A DNA stretch of 55,917 bases from Saccoglossus kowalevskii (taxonomy: Eukaryota > Hemichordata > Enteropneusta > Harrimaniidae). The notes under the pieces are model-generated. The model was given only the letters and a program-made list of their open reading frames with translations. It did no database searches and was not told the DNA's origin. Both the position numbers and the translations under genes were made by a program. This document shows, in pieces, positions 36,469 through 47,759 of this stretch; the first letter of the stretch is position 1; each line of letters begins with the position of its first letter. Location of the stretch: positions 191,055-246,971 of the forward strand of contig NW_003109085.1 in the NCBI RefSeq assembly GCF_000003605.2, given 5' to 3'.

Positions 36469-36676
36469 TACTGTAAAACCATTTATTTTCACTGACATTT
36501 AATTTCACCATTTTGATGTTTTGAGCATATTCACTGTGTTTTAATTTGATGAATTTTCAAGGAAACAATGAGTTTTATTATTATTTTACTTGTTCAAGTA
36601 GATTTAGTAGAGGATTTTACTTATCAGCAAAAATGGCGAAATTAAAACCCAGTGAATAATGAATGAATTTACAGTA
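36469..36676. repeat. MITE-like element, TACTGTAAA family, copy 5
   Basis: It starts TACTGTAAAACCATTTATTT and ends AATTTACAGTA. ATTAAAACCCAGTGAATAAT near the right end gives the shared sub-terminal motif. The interior matches the element at 6279-6475 in inverse orientation. Confidence 0.82.
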
Positions 36677-36721
36677 TGTACATACTAAATTTCACACTGA
36701 AGCAGACAACTGGCAAATCGA

Positions 36722-36830
36722 GACAGTGGTCGTCACGCCGTGTCATCTTCGACGTGGGTTCTATAGCGACGTATACAACGCATTAAAAATATTGCGGTTT
36801 GTTCACACGCGTTTCACGACGACTACGTCC
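36722..36830. repeat. Diverged copy of the CTGTTAAAG MITE family
   Basis: CAGTGGTCGTCACGCCGTGT and CTATAGCGACGTATACAACG match the reverse complement of the complete element at 39707-39851; the distal part has CACGACGACTACGTCCTTT. Confidence 0.55.
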
Positions 36831-36963
36831 TTTCATAATTGTTACTTCCTGGTAACTGAACATGCCACGCATAGTGATTCTTTTCCGGGGTACATGGTAC
36901 AGTGAGGGACAGTTTTCACATTTTTATTTATCAATCTCAGCATTATTTTTTTTTTTTTTTTTT

Positions 36964-37090
36964 GATAATATGAGGTTATTACGAAAATACTCACAGTATG
37001 CACGAAGACAGTACAGCGGGAGTGTCGATGCGACGCCGTACTGTATGAGTGCATACTTTGAGGTATCCTCGTAATAACCTTATTATTATA
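36964..37090. repeat. Foldback element, about 50-bp arms
   Basis: The left arm (36964-37014) holds GGTTATTACGAAAATACTCA, then AGTATGCACGAAGACAGTAC. The reverse complement of the right arm (37038-37090) holds GGTTATTACGAGGATACCTC, then AGTATGCACTCATACAGTAC. The loop is about 23 bp. A partial relative lies at 8769-8870. Confidence 0.85.
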
Positions 37091-37217
37091 CATCTTTTCC
37101 TTTCAAAGATACACCTTGGGAATGCCGAATTTCAAAAAGTTTAGAGCAGAATCAGCGAACACCTTTGTGTGGAGTCCGGTCAAACCCTGGTGGGAGCCAT
37201 GTGGTGAAAATACCCGG

Positions 37218-37270
37218 TAAAATTACGGCACGCTGTAACTTATGGCGTTACGGTGACAGATGTGTAATAA
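37218..37270. repeat. Dispersed repeat (TTACGGCACGCTGTAAC), copy 1
   Basis: About 50 bp, AAAATTACGGCACGCTGTAA then CTTATGGCGTTACGGTGACA, recur at 45032-45088 with one or two changes (CTTATAGCG). The boundaries are not defined and no coding capacity is seen. Confidence 0.65.
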
Positions 37271-37299
37271 TAATCAATATCATTAAACATTTTATCACT

Positions 37300-37790
37300 C
37301 CGACTCCACAACAAACCAACGCAACACACTGAAACACAACACACAAAAAGACCACGCAACGACAATAACACCACAAAACACAGCATATCACAATGTATCC
37401 GCAATGTAACACACCGCTACACAACATGCGGCATTACAACACAAAACACTACAACGCAACACAAATATAACAACAACAAAACGTAACACATCGCAACGTA
37501 ACGCATACACATCTACAATGCAACACAACACAGAGCACTACAACGCAACACCAATATAACAACAACAAAACGTAACACATCGCAACGTAACGCATTCGCA
37601 TCCACAATGCAACACAACACAGAGCACTACAACGCAACACAAATATCACATAGCATTACAAAATGTTATGCAACACAACATATCACAATACATTATGCGA
37701 CACACGCAACCATCGACCTTTCATAAGGTCTATGGCGCAACGAACACAACACATGGTAACACAACACAATACATAGTAATACAACATACC
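37300..37790 (+). repeat. ACAAC-rich minisatellite with 89-bp internal period
   Basis: A long A/C-rich stretch of CAACA and ACACAACGC words. Within it, 37446-37650 holds a block starting ACTACAACGCAACAC repeated at an 89-bp period for slightly more than two copies. The opposite strand gives cysteine/valine-rich frames that are artefacts. Confidence 0.85.
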
Positions 37791-38499
37791 ACGTGACATC
37801 AATATTAATCCCCCTAGCGTGCACGATGGACAAGATCTCACCCGGTATACGTTTAGTAATTGAGTCTACTCAACGCAACACATTGTTGGTAAATGTATCA
37901 TTGTATAATAGTGTATATCGATTTAGAAATAAATTAAATTTCCAGAATATTGAACCAAAAATAGCATTGTCCATTCTACACGGGACACACTATTGATAAA
38001 TAGTCAGCTATATCACTATCGTATTTTAACAAAGTAAAAGAAAATGGGGAATATTTTACCATTTATGTACATCATTTACACATTTGTATCCAAAAGCGAC
38101 TTTTTTTTGTCAAAACACTGCATGACGGGAGTTATTTTGTAAGCATGACAGCGCCATTCGTCATCCTAATATTGTTTCAACACTAGATGCTTGACTGGAT
38201 ACATTTCAGTTGATCGTAATATATAATTATTATGCCCACGTGACATAACTCATAGCTCCAAGAAAAGCGGCATGCGACGAAACGTGGTGTGGTGCGATGC
38301 AATACATTATGTATTCGGTCGTCATGGTTACTAAAGAGGTGTTCCAACCATATCGTTGAGAACACAATAACAAATACGTCGTACAGTCAGCGTCAGGGTT
38401 CTGTTATTTTTATTTTCGGTTTTCAAAATTGTTGCTATTTTCAGTTGAATATTAGTGGGTTTATGATTTGACCACCGTACATCCGCCTTTTTAACGGAA
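37791..38499. other. Intergenic, no gene seen
   Basis: Upstream of the candidate 5' exon of gene D. No coding frame is supported. Confidence 0.45.
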
Positions 38500-38603
38500 A
38501 TGATCGCACAGAGAAGAAAGCACTACGAGCTAGTCGTAGAGTTTGCGACGACAATGCTGTACCGACGTGTATTCCACCATCTTGAATATTGAAACAAGTG
38601 AAG
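38500..38603 (+). other. Candidate non-coding 5' exon of gene D
   Basis: The segment ends in CAAGTGAAG followed by GTGAGTTA, a strong donor (GT 38604-38605). It contains GAGCTAGTCG at 38527-38536, shared with the candidate 5' exon of gene E at a similar distance from the donor. Joined to the acceptor at 39981-39982 the intron is about 1.4 kb. The exon start is not known. Confidence 0.45.
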
Positions 38604-39245
38604 GTGAGTTACAAGGTCACGTGGCACGATGGCTTATTTTAGTGTATCGTGACAGAATGGAGGTAATGTACTTGTATTTAACATAAACTAGGGGCAGTGT
38701 GTGTGTACTAGGAAAATATAATAAGGAATTTAAAATTTAAAAATAAAAGGAATTGCGGTGTCGATGCCACCTGTTTAATCATCGGATTGATTCAGTGGTT
38801 TTATTATATACATTCATTTTAATGAATAATTTGTGAGTGTGAAAGCACTCACCAACTCATCAGAAATGTGTTGAATAGAGAGTTGTAACATGAAAAACAT
38901 ATAGGACTGTATAACCCGCGGTGTGAATTGGAATCGACAACTGTGTTGTTTTCCCACACTGGTGGGAGGTATTCAACATTCGCGTGGTTCGGGCTCGCCC
39001 ACTTTGACGCTCAATTACAAATAATCGTAATTATAATTTATTAATTAAGTTTAAATTTCTATGCTTGGTTCCTCAGTGAAAATAGCGTAACTAACAAGGG
39101 CAGAATATGAAATACGTAGATACCCTTCTCGTCTATATATGAAAAATGGCGGCTCATTAACATTGACACGCACGACAGCCTTTCACAATGTTTGTTATAT
39201 ACCTTTAATACCCGTATTTATGATATTTCTCTTTCCGTGTGCATG

Positions 39246-39246
<1 letters not shown>

Positions 39247-39296
<50 letters not shown>

Positions 39297-39353
39297 TTTG
39301 TTTGTTTGTTTGTTTGTTTGTTTGTTTGTTTGTTTGTTTGTTTGTTTGTTTGT

Positions 39354-39408
<55 letters not shown>

Positions 39409-39409
39409 T
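39247..39409 (+). repeat. Compound microsatellite (TTTA)n(TTTG)n(TTTA)n
   Basis: A TTTA run (to about 39297) passes to TTTG (to about 39353) and back to TTTA, without other interruption. It lies in the predicted first intron of gene D. Three overlapping open frames (YLFI/CLFV repeats) are artefacts. Confidence 0.97.
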
Positions 39410-39509
39410 CTGCATTCAATGAATCAACATCTGCCTGTCGTATTGAATGTGTGGAGTGCCATTATGATCTTACGGAGCTTTCTTGAAATCGATATTCGTA
39501 TGTTTAATG

Positions 39510-39610
39510 GGTGATATAAGACTCATAGCGACGTACACAACGTGTAAAATACGTTGATGTTACGTGAAATTCGAACACGAGCTGCGCGACGACCACTGTC
39601 CTTTACACAT
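39510..39610. repeat. Copy of the CTGTTAAAG MITE family, inverted relative to its neighbour
   Basis: GACTCATAGCGACGTACACA, ACGTGTAAAATACGTTGATG and GAGCTGCGCGACGACCACTG match the reverse complement of the element at 39707-39851. The two copies thus face each other about 100 bp apart. Confidence 0.75.
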
Positions 39611-39706
39611 TTGTTCTCCTGTATTACGACATGGCATTGCCGCGGTGACCGTTGTTTTATTCTTGTGGAACGCAATGAGTATTGAACTTTTTGACGCCAA
39701 ATTAGA

Positions 39707-39851
39707 CTGTTAAAGCGCTGTGGTCGTCACGGTCGCGCAGCGCGTGTTCGAATATCATGTAAATAAACAATGTATTTTACACGCGTTGTATACGTCGCTA
39801 TGAGTCCCATATCGAACAGGACGCGACACGACGACTGACGCCCTTTAACAG
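39707..39851. repeat. Complete 145-bp MITE with CTGTTAAAG ends
   Basis: The left end is CTGTTAAAGCGCTGTGGTCG and the right end, reverse complemented, is CTGTTAAAGGGCGTCAGTCG. The terminal repeats span about 22 bp. The interior carries ACACGCGTTGTATACGTCGC and CCCATATCGAACAGGACGCG. Relatives lie at 30880-30980, 36722-36830 and 39510-39610. It sits just upstream of the gene D coding exon. Confidence 0.85.
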
Positions 39852-39999
39852 AACTTCCAGTGGATGTCAACCGTCTATAATGAGGAGGGTTTAGGAAACT
39901 GTGTGCGCTCCGTGGCGGAGAATGGCAAATCACATAAGCGTGCTGATTGGTTTATTCATGTATTTTTCTGGTATATCCTAAGGTACTCCCGAATCAAAG

Positions 40000-41428
40000 A
40001 TGGACAATCAGAATCAAGCGCAGAACCAACAACTGAAACAACGTGGGATGATAATGGTGATCGTTGGCGTAGTAGCAGTACTTGCCGCCATCATAGCCAT
40101 TGTCGTGTTGTGGGGTGTATTTTACATCGGAGCATTTCTCTTCTGTGGCGGGATTATTATGATTCTCTTGGGAATGAAGCACATGTATCAAGCCAAACAG
40201 AACTTCACACGAGTACAAGTCATCAGCGGACAGACTATGACGACTCAACAAGTCACATACGGACAACAAACGACTTTCGGGCAAGTTCAGCCCCCGGCTT
40301 ACAGTGGTCCACCGCCGCCTGCTGGTGGATGGCAAAATGATCCCTACCCTATCCCAGGCGCAGGGTGAGTGTTTCCCCACCACTGTAAAACATGTGGTTT
40401 TTTAGCTAGCATGTTCATATTCAGCTAATTCGCTAATTGGTGCAGCTAATTTGAACAAAAGTATATTCTACAATATATTATGTTGATTCAGTCAAATTTG
40501 TCGCATATGTGTTACGAAACTTTATACTGTACCGATCCGGGAAAGCTACGTTACAAAATAAAATAGGCGCAAAGAATACACAACTTTTCAAGGTTCACGG
40601 TATCACGTGGCATCTGTGTCTGAGTACGCCATTCGCTAATATACTGCAAATGGCAGGAAATGTTTGAAACACCGCGACATTTTAAAAACGTTGCATCATT
40701 TGGTTTTTTTGTTTGTATACACGAGACGGCGACTTTGCGTGCTACGATCCAACGTAGAACCTTCCTACAATTTGTTGACATAACCGGACGGAACGTCGCG
40801 TGTTTCTGTGACGCAATAAAAGTAATAAAAGCTGGTCAAATGCGTCGATATTGCTCGATATATAGTCGTACGCCCATAAAAAGAATAGAAAATAAAGAAA
40901 TATTCTAAATCGAGAGTGACCACACAACCAAACGCAGTTATCGTTTTCAGCGACACTGTATTCACTCGTAATTTGGTGTTATAGAAGCATCTCGAGGGCG
41001 CTACTTATTATAGAATATATATATATATTTTTAAAACACAAATTAAAAAATACACATTCTAGCCCACAAGTTTGTATGTTGTCAGTTTTCACAAAATTGA
41101 TCACATTTACAGTCGAATTCTGGCTATCGTAGCATTTGGAATCCAATTAATTCCTGGAATGAATTCTGTACTAGACACATATTGGTTTATTTCCAGTTAC
41201 ACACCGGGACCACCAGGGTTGCCACCTGTGTATCCAGAAGATGGTCTACATGGACCACCCGAACAACCACAGCCACCATCATATGGTCAGGCTATGACAC
41301 AAGGCTATGGACAACCTATGGCAGCAGCATACGGACCACCACCAGATCACGGGTTGTATGGACAACCGACGGCGCCACCAGCTTTTGACTATGGTACAAA
41401 GAGCCAACAGCACCAATCTTACGCGTAA
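40000..41428 (+). CDS. Gene D: two-TM protein with PPxY, PTAP and YGQP tail
   Basis: Two coding exons, 40000-40364 and 41197-41428, give 198 residues. The start is AAGATGGAC; an acceptor (CTAAG, 39981-39982) lies 17 nt upstream. The donor is GCAGG|GTGAGT and the acceptor TTATTTCCAG; the intron is phase 2 in a glycine codon. A Gln/Asn-rich N-terminus precedes TM1 (17-38), turn VFYIGA and TM2 (42-62). The linker has TTQQVTYGQQ. PPAY is at 98-101, then GPPPPAGGWQNDPYP (103-117), a module shared with E and F just before the splice site. Exon 2 adds PPVY 131-134, PPSY 148-151, YGQP repeats and PTAP 179-182. The inferred role is that of a membrane scaffold for WW-domain and TSG101-type partners. 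I see no sure poly(A) signal; ATTAAA near 41983 is possible. Confidence 0.88.
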
Positions 41429-42199
41429 TAACAAAATGTGTATACTGTATATGAAAAGAATCGGGTCTGATCACAGAGTGTAGTTAGACAGCGTGTTTAT
41501 GTCATCGGAGGTCACCGGTGGCAAATGCATTCTCTGTGCGTAAGGAACCCTTTATATTACGTTACCGAGATATCATTTCAACCTGGGTGTATCACCCACA
41601 TCGCATCACAAATGACATCATCCAAAACGTACACGTCATAAAGATGAAAACTGTACAGAAAGCAATATTCTTTAATTCGCTGTATTTCTTCAACACGATC
41701 CGTATACAGTCATGCGCAACATACATGTACTACCAAGTATATGACTACTTAGCTCGACGACGATTGTCGATTATTTAAATGATAGCAAAGTGAACATTCT
41801 AAGTCACCGATTCGACGTGGCGCTTGATTTGCATTTCTCTATTTTACTCTCCGTCCAAGTCACTAACTTTTGACGCACAATATGGTATTTGCTCTTGAAT
41901 ATGTTAAACTTTGAGTTGTTTGTGTAATATACGTCATAGCAAAACTTAGTATCTGGCTCACGAAGAACTGAAACAATTTTTCGTATTAAAAAAAAAATAA
42001 TTTTTATAATCTTATTTTCGATATTTCACACTGTATTGGGATTCACACAAAAAAATACAATTCACAATGAAATAATAGATTAGTTAATTAAATGCGCATG
42101 CGTCCTTTGTAAGCGTATACATTTTATTGCAAAAACGTAATCCACCATTCACAGAATTAGACAGAATTATGTTAAAGGTGCAACATGATTCAGTACATT
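41429..42199. other. 3' region of gene D and intergenic
   Basis: No further gene. AT-rich sequence with A-runs near 41986-41999. Confidence 0.45.
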
Positions 42200-42905
42200 A
42201 ATTGTCCGAGTTACGAAAACATCGAGTACGACCACGCCCATATTTTTCAATTTGTTCAATTAACAATAAACCGAAAATATTTGTTTCATTAGCGTTCACA
42301 ATTTATTATCATAAATTGAACTTTAAATAACAGTTTTAGTTTTTGAATTTGTTTAACGTCCAGATTTAGTAACCCGAACGTTAATTATCAATTAACCAAA
42401 TATTGAGGGCGACTTAGACTGTTATTGTTGTTGTTCTAACTTTACGCATTTCGCAATTCACTTTTGACGGACCGTGCGCTAAGCCTGTTTGTTTCATCTT
42501 TCAAGTTGATTTTAGTCGCAGGGCACGTTTGTGGAGATTGAACAACAACAAAAATCTCGATTGCCCGGTTCGGTTAACTGTTAATTAAAGCGGGAGGGTC
42601 GTCACCTGCGCACGAAGGGAGGGAGGGTGAGTCCCAAGCGACGATAACGACACACGCTAAAAGCGCAAAGGCTCATGGGTAGACGCTTGTTTTGTAAACA
42701 AAGACACGCTATGGCCATCTGACGCATGCGCAGGTGACGATTCCCCCGCTTGAAAATACGAGTTACTGAATGTGGACGTTAAACAAATTATAATTATTGT
42801 AATTATCGAATTATAATTTGGGCGTGGCTGTGCAAAGTGGACGTGTTTTCGAAAATATGGGTGTGGCCATGTAACTCGATGTTTTATTAACTCGGTCACG
42901 TATTC
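42200..42905. repeat. Composite inverted repeat, about 50-bp ends
   Basis: The left end (about 42203-42256) has CCGAGTTACGAAAACATCGA then GACCACGCCCATATTTTTC. The reverse complement of the right end (about 42845-42900) has CCGAGTTAATAAAACATCGA then GGCCACACCCATATTTTCG. A second foldback (42588-42751) is nested inside. This looks like a non-autonomous element of about 700 bp with no surviving frame. Confidence 0.65.
42588..42751. repeat. Nested 164-bp foldback with GC-rich ends
   Basis: The left arm AAGCGGGAGGGTCGTCACCT then GCGCA and the right arm, reverse complemented, AAGCGGGGGAATCGTCACCT then GCGCA, match over 25 bp with three mismatches. It is much richer in GC than its surroundings. Confidence 0.8.
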
Positions 42906-44590
42906 GAACAATTCAGCATCTTAATTTGAATATTGGTGTTTGATACTGCATGTTAATGGCTACATTGAATTATGATATACCATGAACGTTCGTTCAAAGT
43001 TTATAATACTTAATACTAACCGATTTTTTAACCGATTGGTTTTCACACTACGTATAGTACTTATATTCCCGGAGATACGATTTGGAGCGCCAAGTACTAG
43101 TACATCAATAAATACGTAACCGATATCCTGGAGACCACCAATATTTTCTTGTCCAATCTGAGTCGTGCCGTCTAGTGACGATGTGCTTTTGTGACGTATA
43201 TTTTTTATTATTGATAGCCATGTACATCATTTGACATCACAGAAGTGCCTCGTCAATAGAGGGCGCGATTTATTGGAAAGGTGTGTATCCTCGGGGCCGA
43301 CATCCGGGTATTTTTACCGCCTAGCAACCATCACGATGAAAACAAAGGCCGATAACTCTAAACAAATGTACTTTGGAACAATTGCTGAGACTCTCCTGAA
43401 CAGTGTAACAAGATTACTCCTACATGTGCAACATATATAAATTTGGTTGTCCAGGATTACTTCAATGTGCTATTTTTTCGAATTGAGCTATTTTCACCGG
43501 CTCATCGACCGGCGTCCACAGCAGCTTACGCAGAGCTATTATAAATACATGGTAGAGTGGTGTGCGTCTTAGCAACGATGAAAACACAGTGTCTTGAAAG
43601 CGTTTTAGTTTGCATTTCAGATGAATTGTCAAATTGTAACATTGAACGTGATTTGCCATGATACTTGCAATGCGATGTCAACAAAGGTACACATCTCCCC
43701 GACATGCCAACTAACCTCATTGCATGATCCCGCATTCACTTACATCCTGAATTGGAATGCATTATACGCGACCCTTGACATCATGTACCTATCGAAAAAC
43801 ACTCAGTCTGAAAATATGGTTCGCCAGGCTGGCGACGACGAATTACCTGGCCGAGCAATCAAAGTGCAAGCAGTCCGAGAATTCGGGGAATTACATACAT
43901 ACCGTCATCCATAGAGTGTACACGTTTGTTGAAAGTCGTGGACACTCGCAGTGTTTGCCAATGGGCCAGCAATATATCATGGGGGGGGGGTCACACAGGG
44001 GCTTGTGAGAAAGCATTATAACGCACCAATCAAGTTAGAGTATGTCGCAATAATGAGTGCCACTTTGGTCGTGCGTGTATCAACAACTGTTTTGCGCGGT
44101 TCATTTATTCTATCACATCTACGGTTTCAACAGTGTGTCGTTAAACGTATCTGTAAATAGTAACATTCTATCGAATCCAATAAATATGTGTTCCACGTAT
44201 CCTATACTTTTTTTTCTATTACTGCTACACCTCCACCAACAAAGAATATCCAGCAACCAAATGAGAAATGGTTAGAATGTATACAAAGTCAGCATATGTT
44301 GTTTGGTTGGGTGTATGGTGGTCGAACCGCAATACCATCAATATATACTGTCGATAGTCCCAATGCCCGATTTTGTTTATTTTTAGAGAATAAAAATGAG
44401 CCAACGAAGGCGTCTGCAAAATGCCCACGCCAATTCGCAGACGTTTCCCATTTTTCGTTACTATTTTCGCAAAAAAACAAAAAACAAATTTGTTCTGAGG
44501 GACTGTCACATTTTATAAAATCTGATGCTGAGCGGATATCAGGTTCAGGTACATAACAGATACATAGGGAGTGAAATGGAAGCATGCTCA
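42906..44590. other. Intergenic, no gene seen
   Basis: Several overlapping short frames on both strands (43231-44556) show no domain, no credible start and no paired splice sites. A G-run lies near 43981-43990. Confidence 0.4.
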
Positions 44591-44700
44591 CACTGGCGGA
44601 TCTAGAAATTCTCCGGTGGGCTGGGTTTGTCAATTTATTTGTCAATTTTTATTGCGGGCTGAAGAGGGGGTGGGGCGCCAGGCTCAGGAAAATCTACTGG
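44591..44700. repeat. Truncated hAT-like MITE
   Basis: CACTGGCGGATCTAGAAATT at 44591 matches the ends of the elements at 7469 and 49713. A G-rich interior follows (GAAGAGGGGGTGGGGCG). No right end is visible. Confidence 0.5.
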
Positions 44701-45264
44701 CGTCCAGTCTACTGTTTAATATAACCACGTGGGCGTATTATATTTCCAGTACCACATCTGAATACGCGTGGTTGTTTAATATATTCGTACAAATACAAGT
44801 GTAACCATGGATACAAATATGCCAGTTTACAATTATCATATGAGTAACTGCTTGATATCTGCATATGTTTACAAATGCTGCTGTTAAAAATCTACACATT
44901 AATACAAGTTTTGGCATTTACAGTTGCTGTTGTTTGCAATCTGTTTAGGTACATGTATATTAATGTGACAATTTACATAATTACGCGCGTAATCATTCCA
45001 TGTTTGGAATTTGCATTTCCTCATACGGTAGAAAATTACGGCACGCTGTAACTTATAGCGTTACGGTGACATATGTATAATAATATATTATATTACAAGC
45101 ACGCTATTTTTGTATTGGCTAACTCCAAACAATAAAATACGTATAGAAGGTACTAGTAACAATAGATGGAAAAAGCTCTGTGCCGTACAACAACAATGGT
45201 TTTACAGTGACGTATACCGAAGTATTCGGATGTGAGCTGAACAGGAAACGTCACCATTTTACAC
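44701..45264. other. Upstream region of gene E
   Basis: No coding frame. It holds a second copy of the TTACGGCACGCTGTAAC repeat (45032-45088) and a TGACGT half-site at 45208-45213. Confidence 0.45.
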
Positions 45265-45364
45265 TTAGTGACGGAGCTAGTCGGCCAGACAGAGAGGAAA
45301 TGTTGGGAAGTTCTTTTCATTAATCTTATTTTCAGTTCTTCGGTGTAGCCCGGTCAAGGTCACG
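45265..45364 (+). other. Candidate non-coding 5' exon of gene E
   Basis: It ends in GGTCACG followed by GTGAGTTTAC, a strong donor at 45365-45366, and carries GAGCTAGTCG at 45274-45283 as in the gene D 5' exon. Joined to the acceptor at 46210-46211 the intron is 847 bp. The start is not defined. Confidence 0.5.
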
Positions 45365-46216
45365 GTGAGTTTACGCAAAACGTTCGAATGTCTTGAGGTG
45401 ACTGTTAGTTATGTTCACAGTTGTATTGTGTTGTACATGTAACCGTGTCGCTGTCGGCGACGGCAACGATTCGTGCACAATGACCCATGATATGCGAGAA
45501 AGGTGAGGTCAACACAACTCGTATTCGCTGGAGTCACCACTCCTCGATACAACATGTTTCGCGATGGTTAGAGTGTAAAGCCTATAGGCACGAAAATCTG
45601 TAGTATAATCGCTATTGACATGACAGTGACCGAACCATTGACCGGTATAGAATCATGTACATGTATTGTATACTACCCCAGTCATTATTTGCCAGTTTTA
45701 TGTGATATTCCACATACTATATAACAGCCATTATTAGTGATTTGCATCGGTTTGATGTCGCTAATGTAACAAATGAGAAAATATGACTACATGTACGTCA
45801 GTATGACTGACCGTAAAAAAAATACCACTCAACCAGTACCCGTATATATCGTATCGACCCCGTGCACTATTTGCGAGTGTGAACTGACAGACTATTCCTA
45901 GGACTCAGCGTAAGGACACGCACGCAACTTTACGCCCCAAGATAACATGAAGTCCCTTGGATTGTACTTGTATATCCACAACATGTAGCTGGAAGTTTGT
46001 AACTGAGAAAGTTGAAAATTGTTTATATCACGTGATATTCACTGTCTTCTGTGCGAAGTTAGGTGTCAAAAATGTTTAAGTTATTATGTTGACATTTACT
46101 AGCACGCGGATTCGACGATGCGCGCCTTATGATACCACAGCCACAATCCCATCATCCATATGTAAATCAATCATAAAAATATAAATCACAGAATTGTTAT
46201 ATTGTTTTCAGTTGCC

Positions 46217-47661
46217 ATGGCCAACAACGACGACTTAGATCCGGCCGTTCGCAGAAATGCTGTGATATTTTTGGTTCTTGGTATTGCCTTACTGATTGGC
46301 GGTATCATTGTGATGATAGCTGCTACATACCTCTTCTACATCGCCGGGTGTATGATTTTAGGCGGACTTATCGGAACTGCCATTGGCGGATATGTGCTGT
46401 ATCATTACCAAAAAGACAAAAACCGTGTCCGAACAATCCAACTAAAAGAAGCCACCCAGGGTACTACGACACAACAAATTGAATATGGTCAAACTTACCA
46501 ACCCCAGTCTACTGGACCACCGCCACCCACAGGGGGCTGGCAAAGCGACCCTTATCCGCAAAGGTAAGAACACGACGGAATTGTGTGTGTGTATGTGGGG
46601 TGTGATTATTGTTCAATAGCATAGTAGTTCAACTAATGTACGAAATCACCGAAATGTGATTGATTCACAATTAGGTTATGCAAATGGCATACAATAGGGT
46701 TTGACAAATAAAAATCACATTACGCATTCAAGGAGATATGAGGAAATTGATGAAAATATAAAAACAATGGGAAACCGGACATATTACTTAATACTGATAC
46801 GTACTGTTATTTCATTGTACATGCGCATATACATTTACGTTTAATGAGATTATAACGCTGACGCATCAGCAGTCAATGTAGAAAACAATCACTGCATATG
46901 AATAAAAGTGTGTCCGTTTACAATCTGCATATGAATAAAAGTGTGTCCGTTTACAAGTCTCAGAGTTATTCAAATTCGTCATCTGTAATCCCATTGGCTA
47001 CAATTTATAGACTCAGTATGTGCCGAAAAGAGGTCGTATTTACGACGACACTGCTTCTTACAGACACGATTACTACTATCGGTCATATATACAGATGTCC
47101 TTCGCATTCAATCATCACGTCTGTTTTGGCTGACCAGGCTAGAATCTAAAAAAAATAATTCATTGAAAATTGTAACACTTCTATTGAAAAAATGTTCCCT
47201 AGAAATATATAACCTGGGCATTCCAAGGAGATATACATGTCTGTCTCTATTGAGCCTATATCTTTAACATTGTTTTTTTTGTTTGTTTAAAGACGTTTAT
47301 TTTGATTTATCATTATGTTGTTATATTATATTGTTATTATAACATTCATGGTGGTGATGTTTTCTTTTGACACAGTAATCAGCCTGGGCCACCACTTCCG
47401 GGACAACCACAACAACCAGCATACGGACAACCAGCCTATGGTCAACCACATCAACCAGCATACAGACAGCCATCGTATGGACAACCACAGCAACCAATAC
47501 ACGGACAGCCACCACATGGACAAGCAGAGCCGCCACCATACGGTCAACAGGGTTACGGTGGTCCACAGGACCAACCAGCATATGGTCAGCCACCGCCGCC
47601 TTACGGCCAATTAGGAGCGAACGAACCGTACCGGCCTTACTCCGGCCAACCACCACCGTGA
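46217..47661 (+). CDS. Gene E: two-TM protein with long YGQP-repeat tail
   Basis: Two coding exons, 46217-46563 and 47376-47661, give 210 residues. The start GCCATGGCC is an ideal Kozak site, 5 nt after an acceptor (TTGTTTTCAG, 46210-46211), the same distance as in F. The donor is CAAAG|GTAAGA and the acceptor TTGACACAG; the intron is phase 2 in a serine codon. TM segments lie at about 15-37 and 41-63 with turn FYIAG. KNRV and [16 protein letters not shown] follow, nearly the same as in [16 protein letters not shown] is the shared pre-intron module. Exon 2 is mostly YGQP/YRQP-type repeats with PPxY at 168-171 and 189-192. There is no PTAP. AATAAA is at 47754-47759. The role is inferred as in D. 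Confidence 0.9.
46892..46957 (+). repeat. 32-bp tandem duplication in gene E intron
   Basis: CTGCATATGAATAAAAGTGT then GTCCGTTTACAA occurs twice in a row inside the intron between the coding exons. Confidence 0.9.
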
Positions 47662-47753
47662 ACATTTTACACCAGTGCATCTATGAACATTTGTTGCGCT
47701 AAGTGACGTCATAAACATGGAGATGACGTGACGTCACGGCAAATGTGCGACAC

Positions 47754-47759
47754 AATAAA
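47754..47759 (+). promoter_or_regulatory. Poly(A) signal of gene E
   Basis: AATAAA 92 nt after the stop codon. Confidence 0.65.

Noticed and set aside
39139-39514. Three overlapping frames of YLFI/CLFV repeats
   Set aside because: Translation of the TTTA/TTTG microsatellite.
41072-41196. Open frame running into exon 2 of gene D from upstream
   Set aside because: The upstream part is intron; the TTCCAG acceptor at 41195-41196 restores the phase-2 join seen in the paralogues.
44188-44645. Overlapping 122- and 118-codon frames on opposite strands
   Set aside because: Neither has a credible start, domain or splice partners; overlap on both strands points to composition.
47321-47680. 119-codon minus-strand frame rich in VVAV/HMLV
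   Set aside because: Antisense shadow of the YGQP repeats in exon 2 of gene E; the like is seen opposite exon 2 of gene F.
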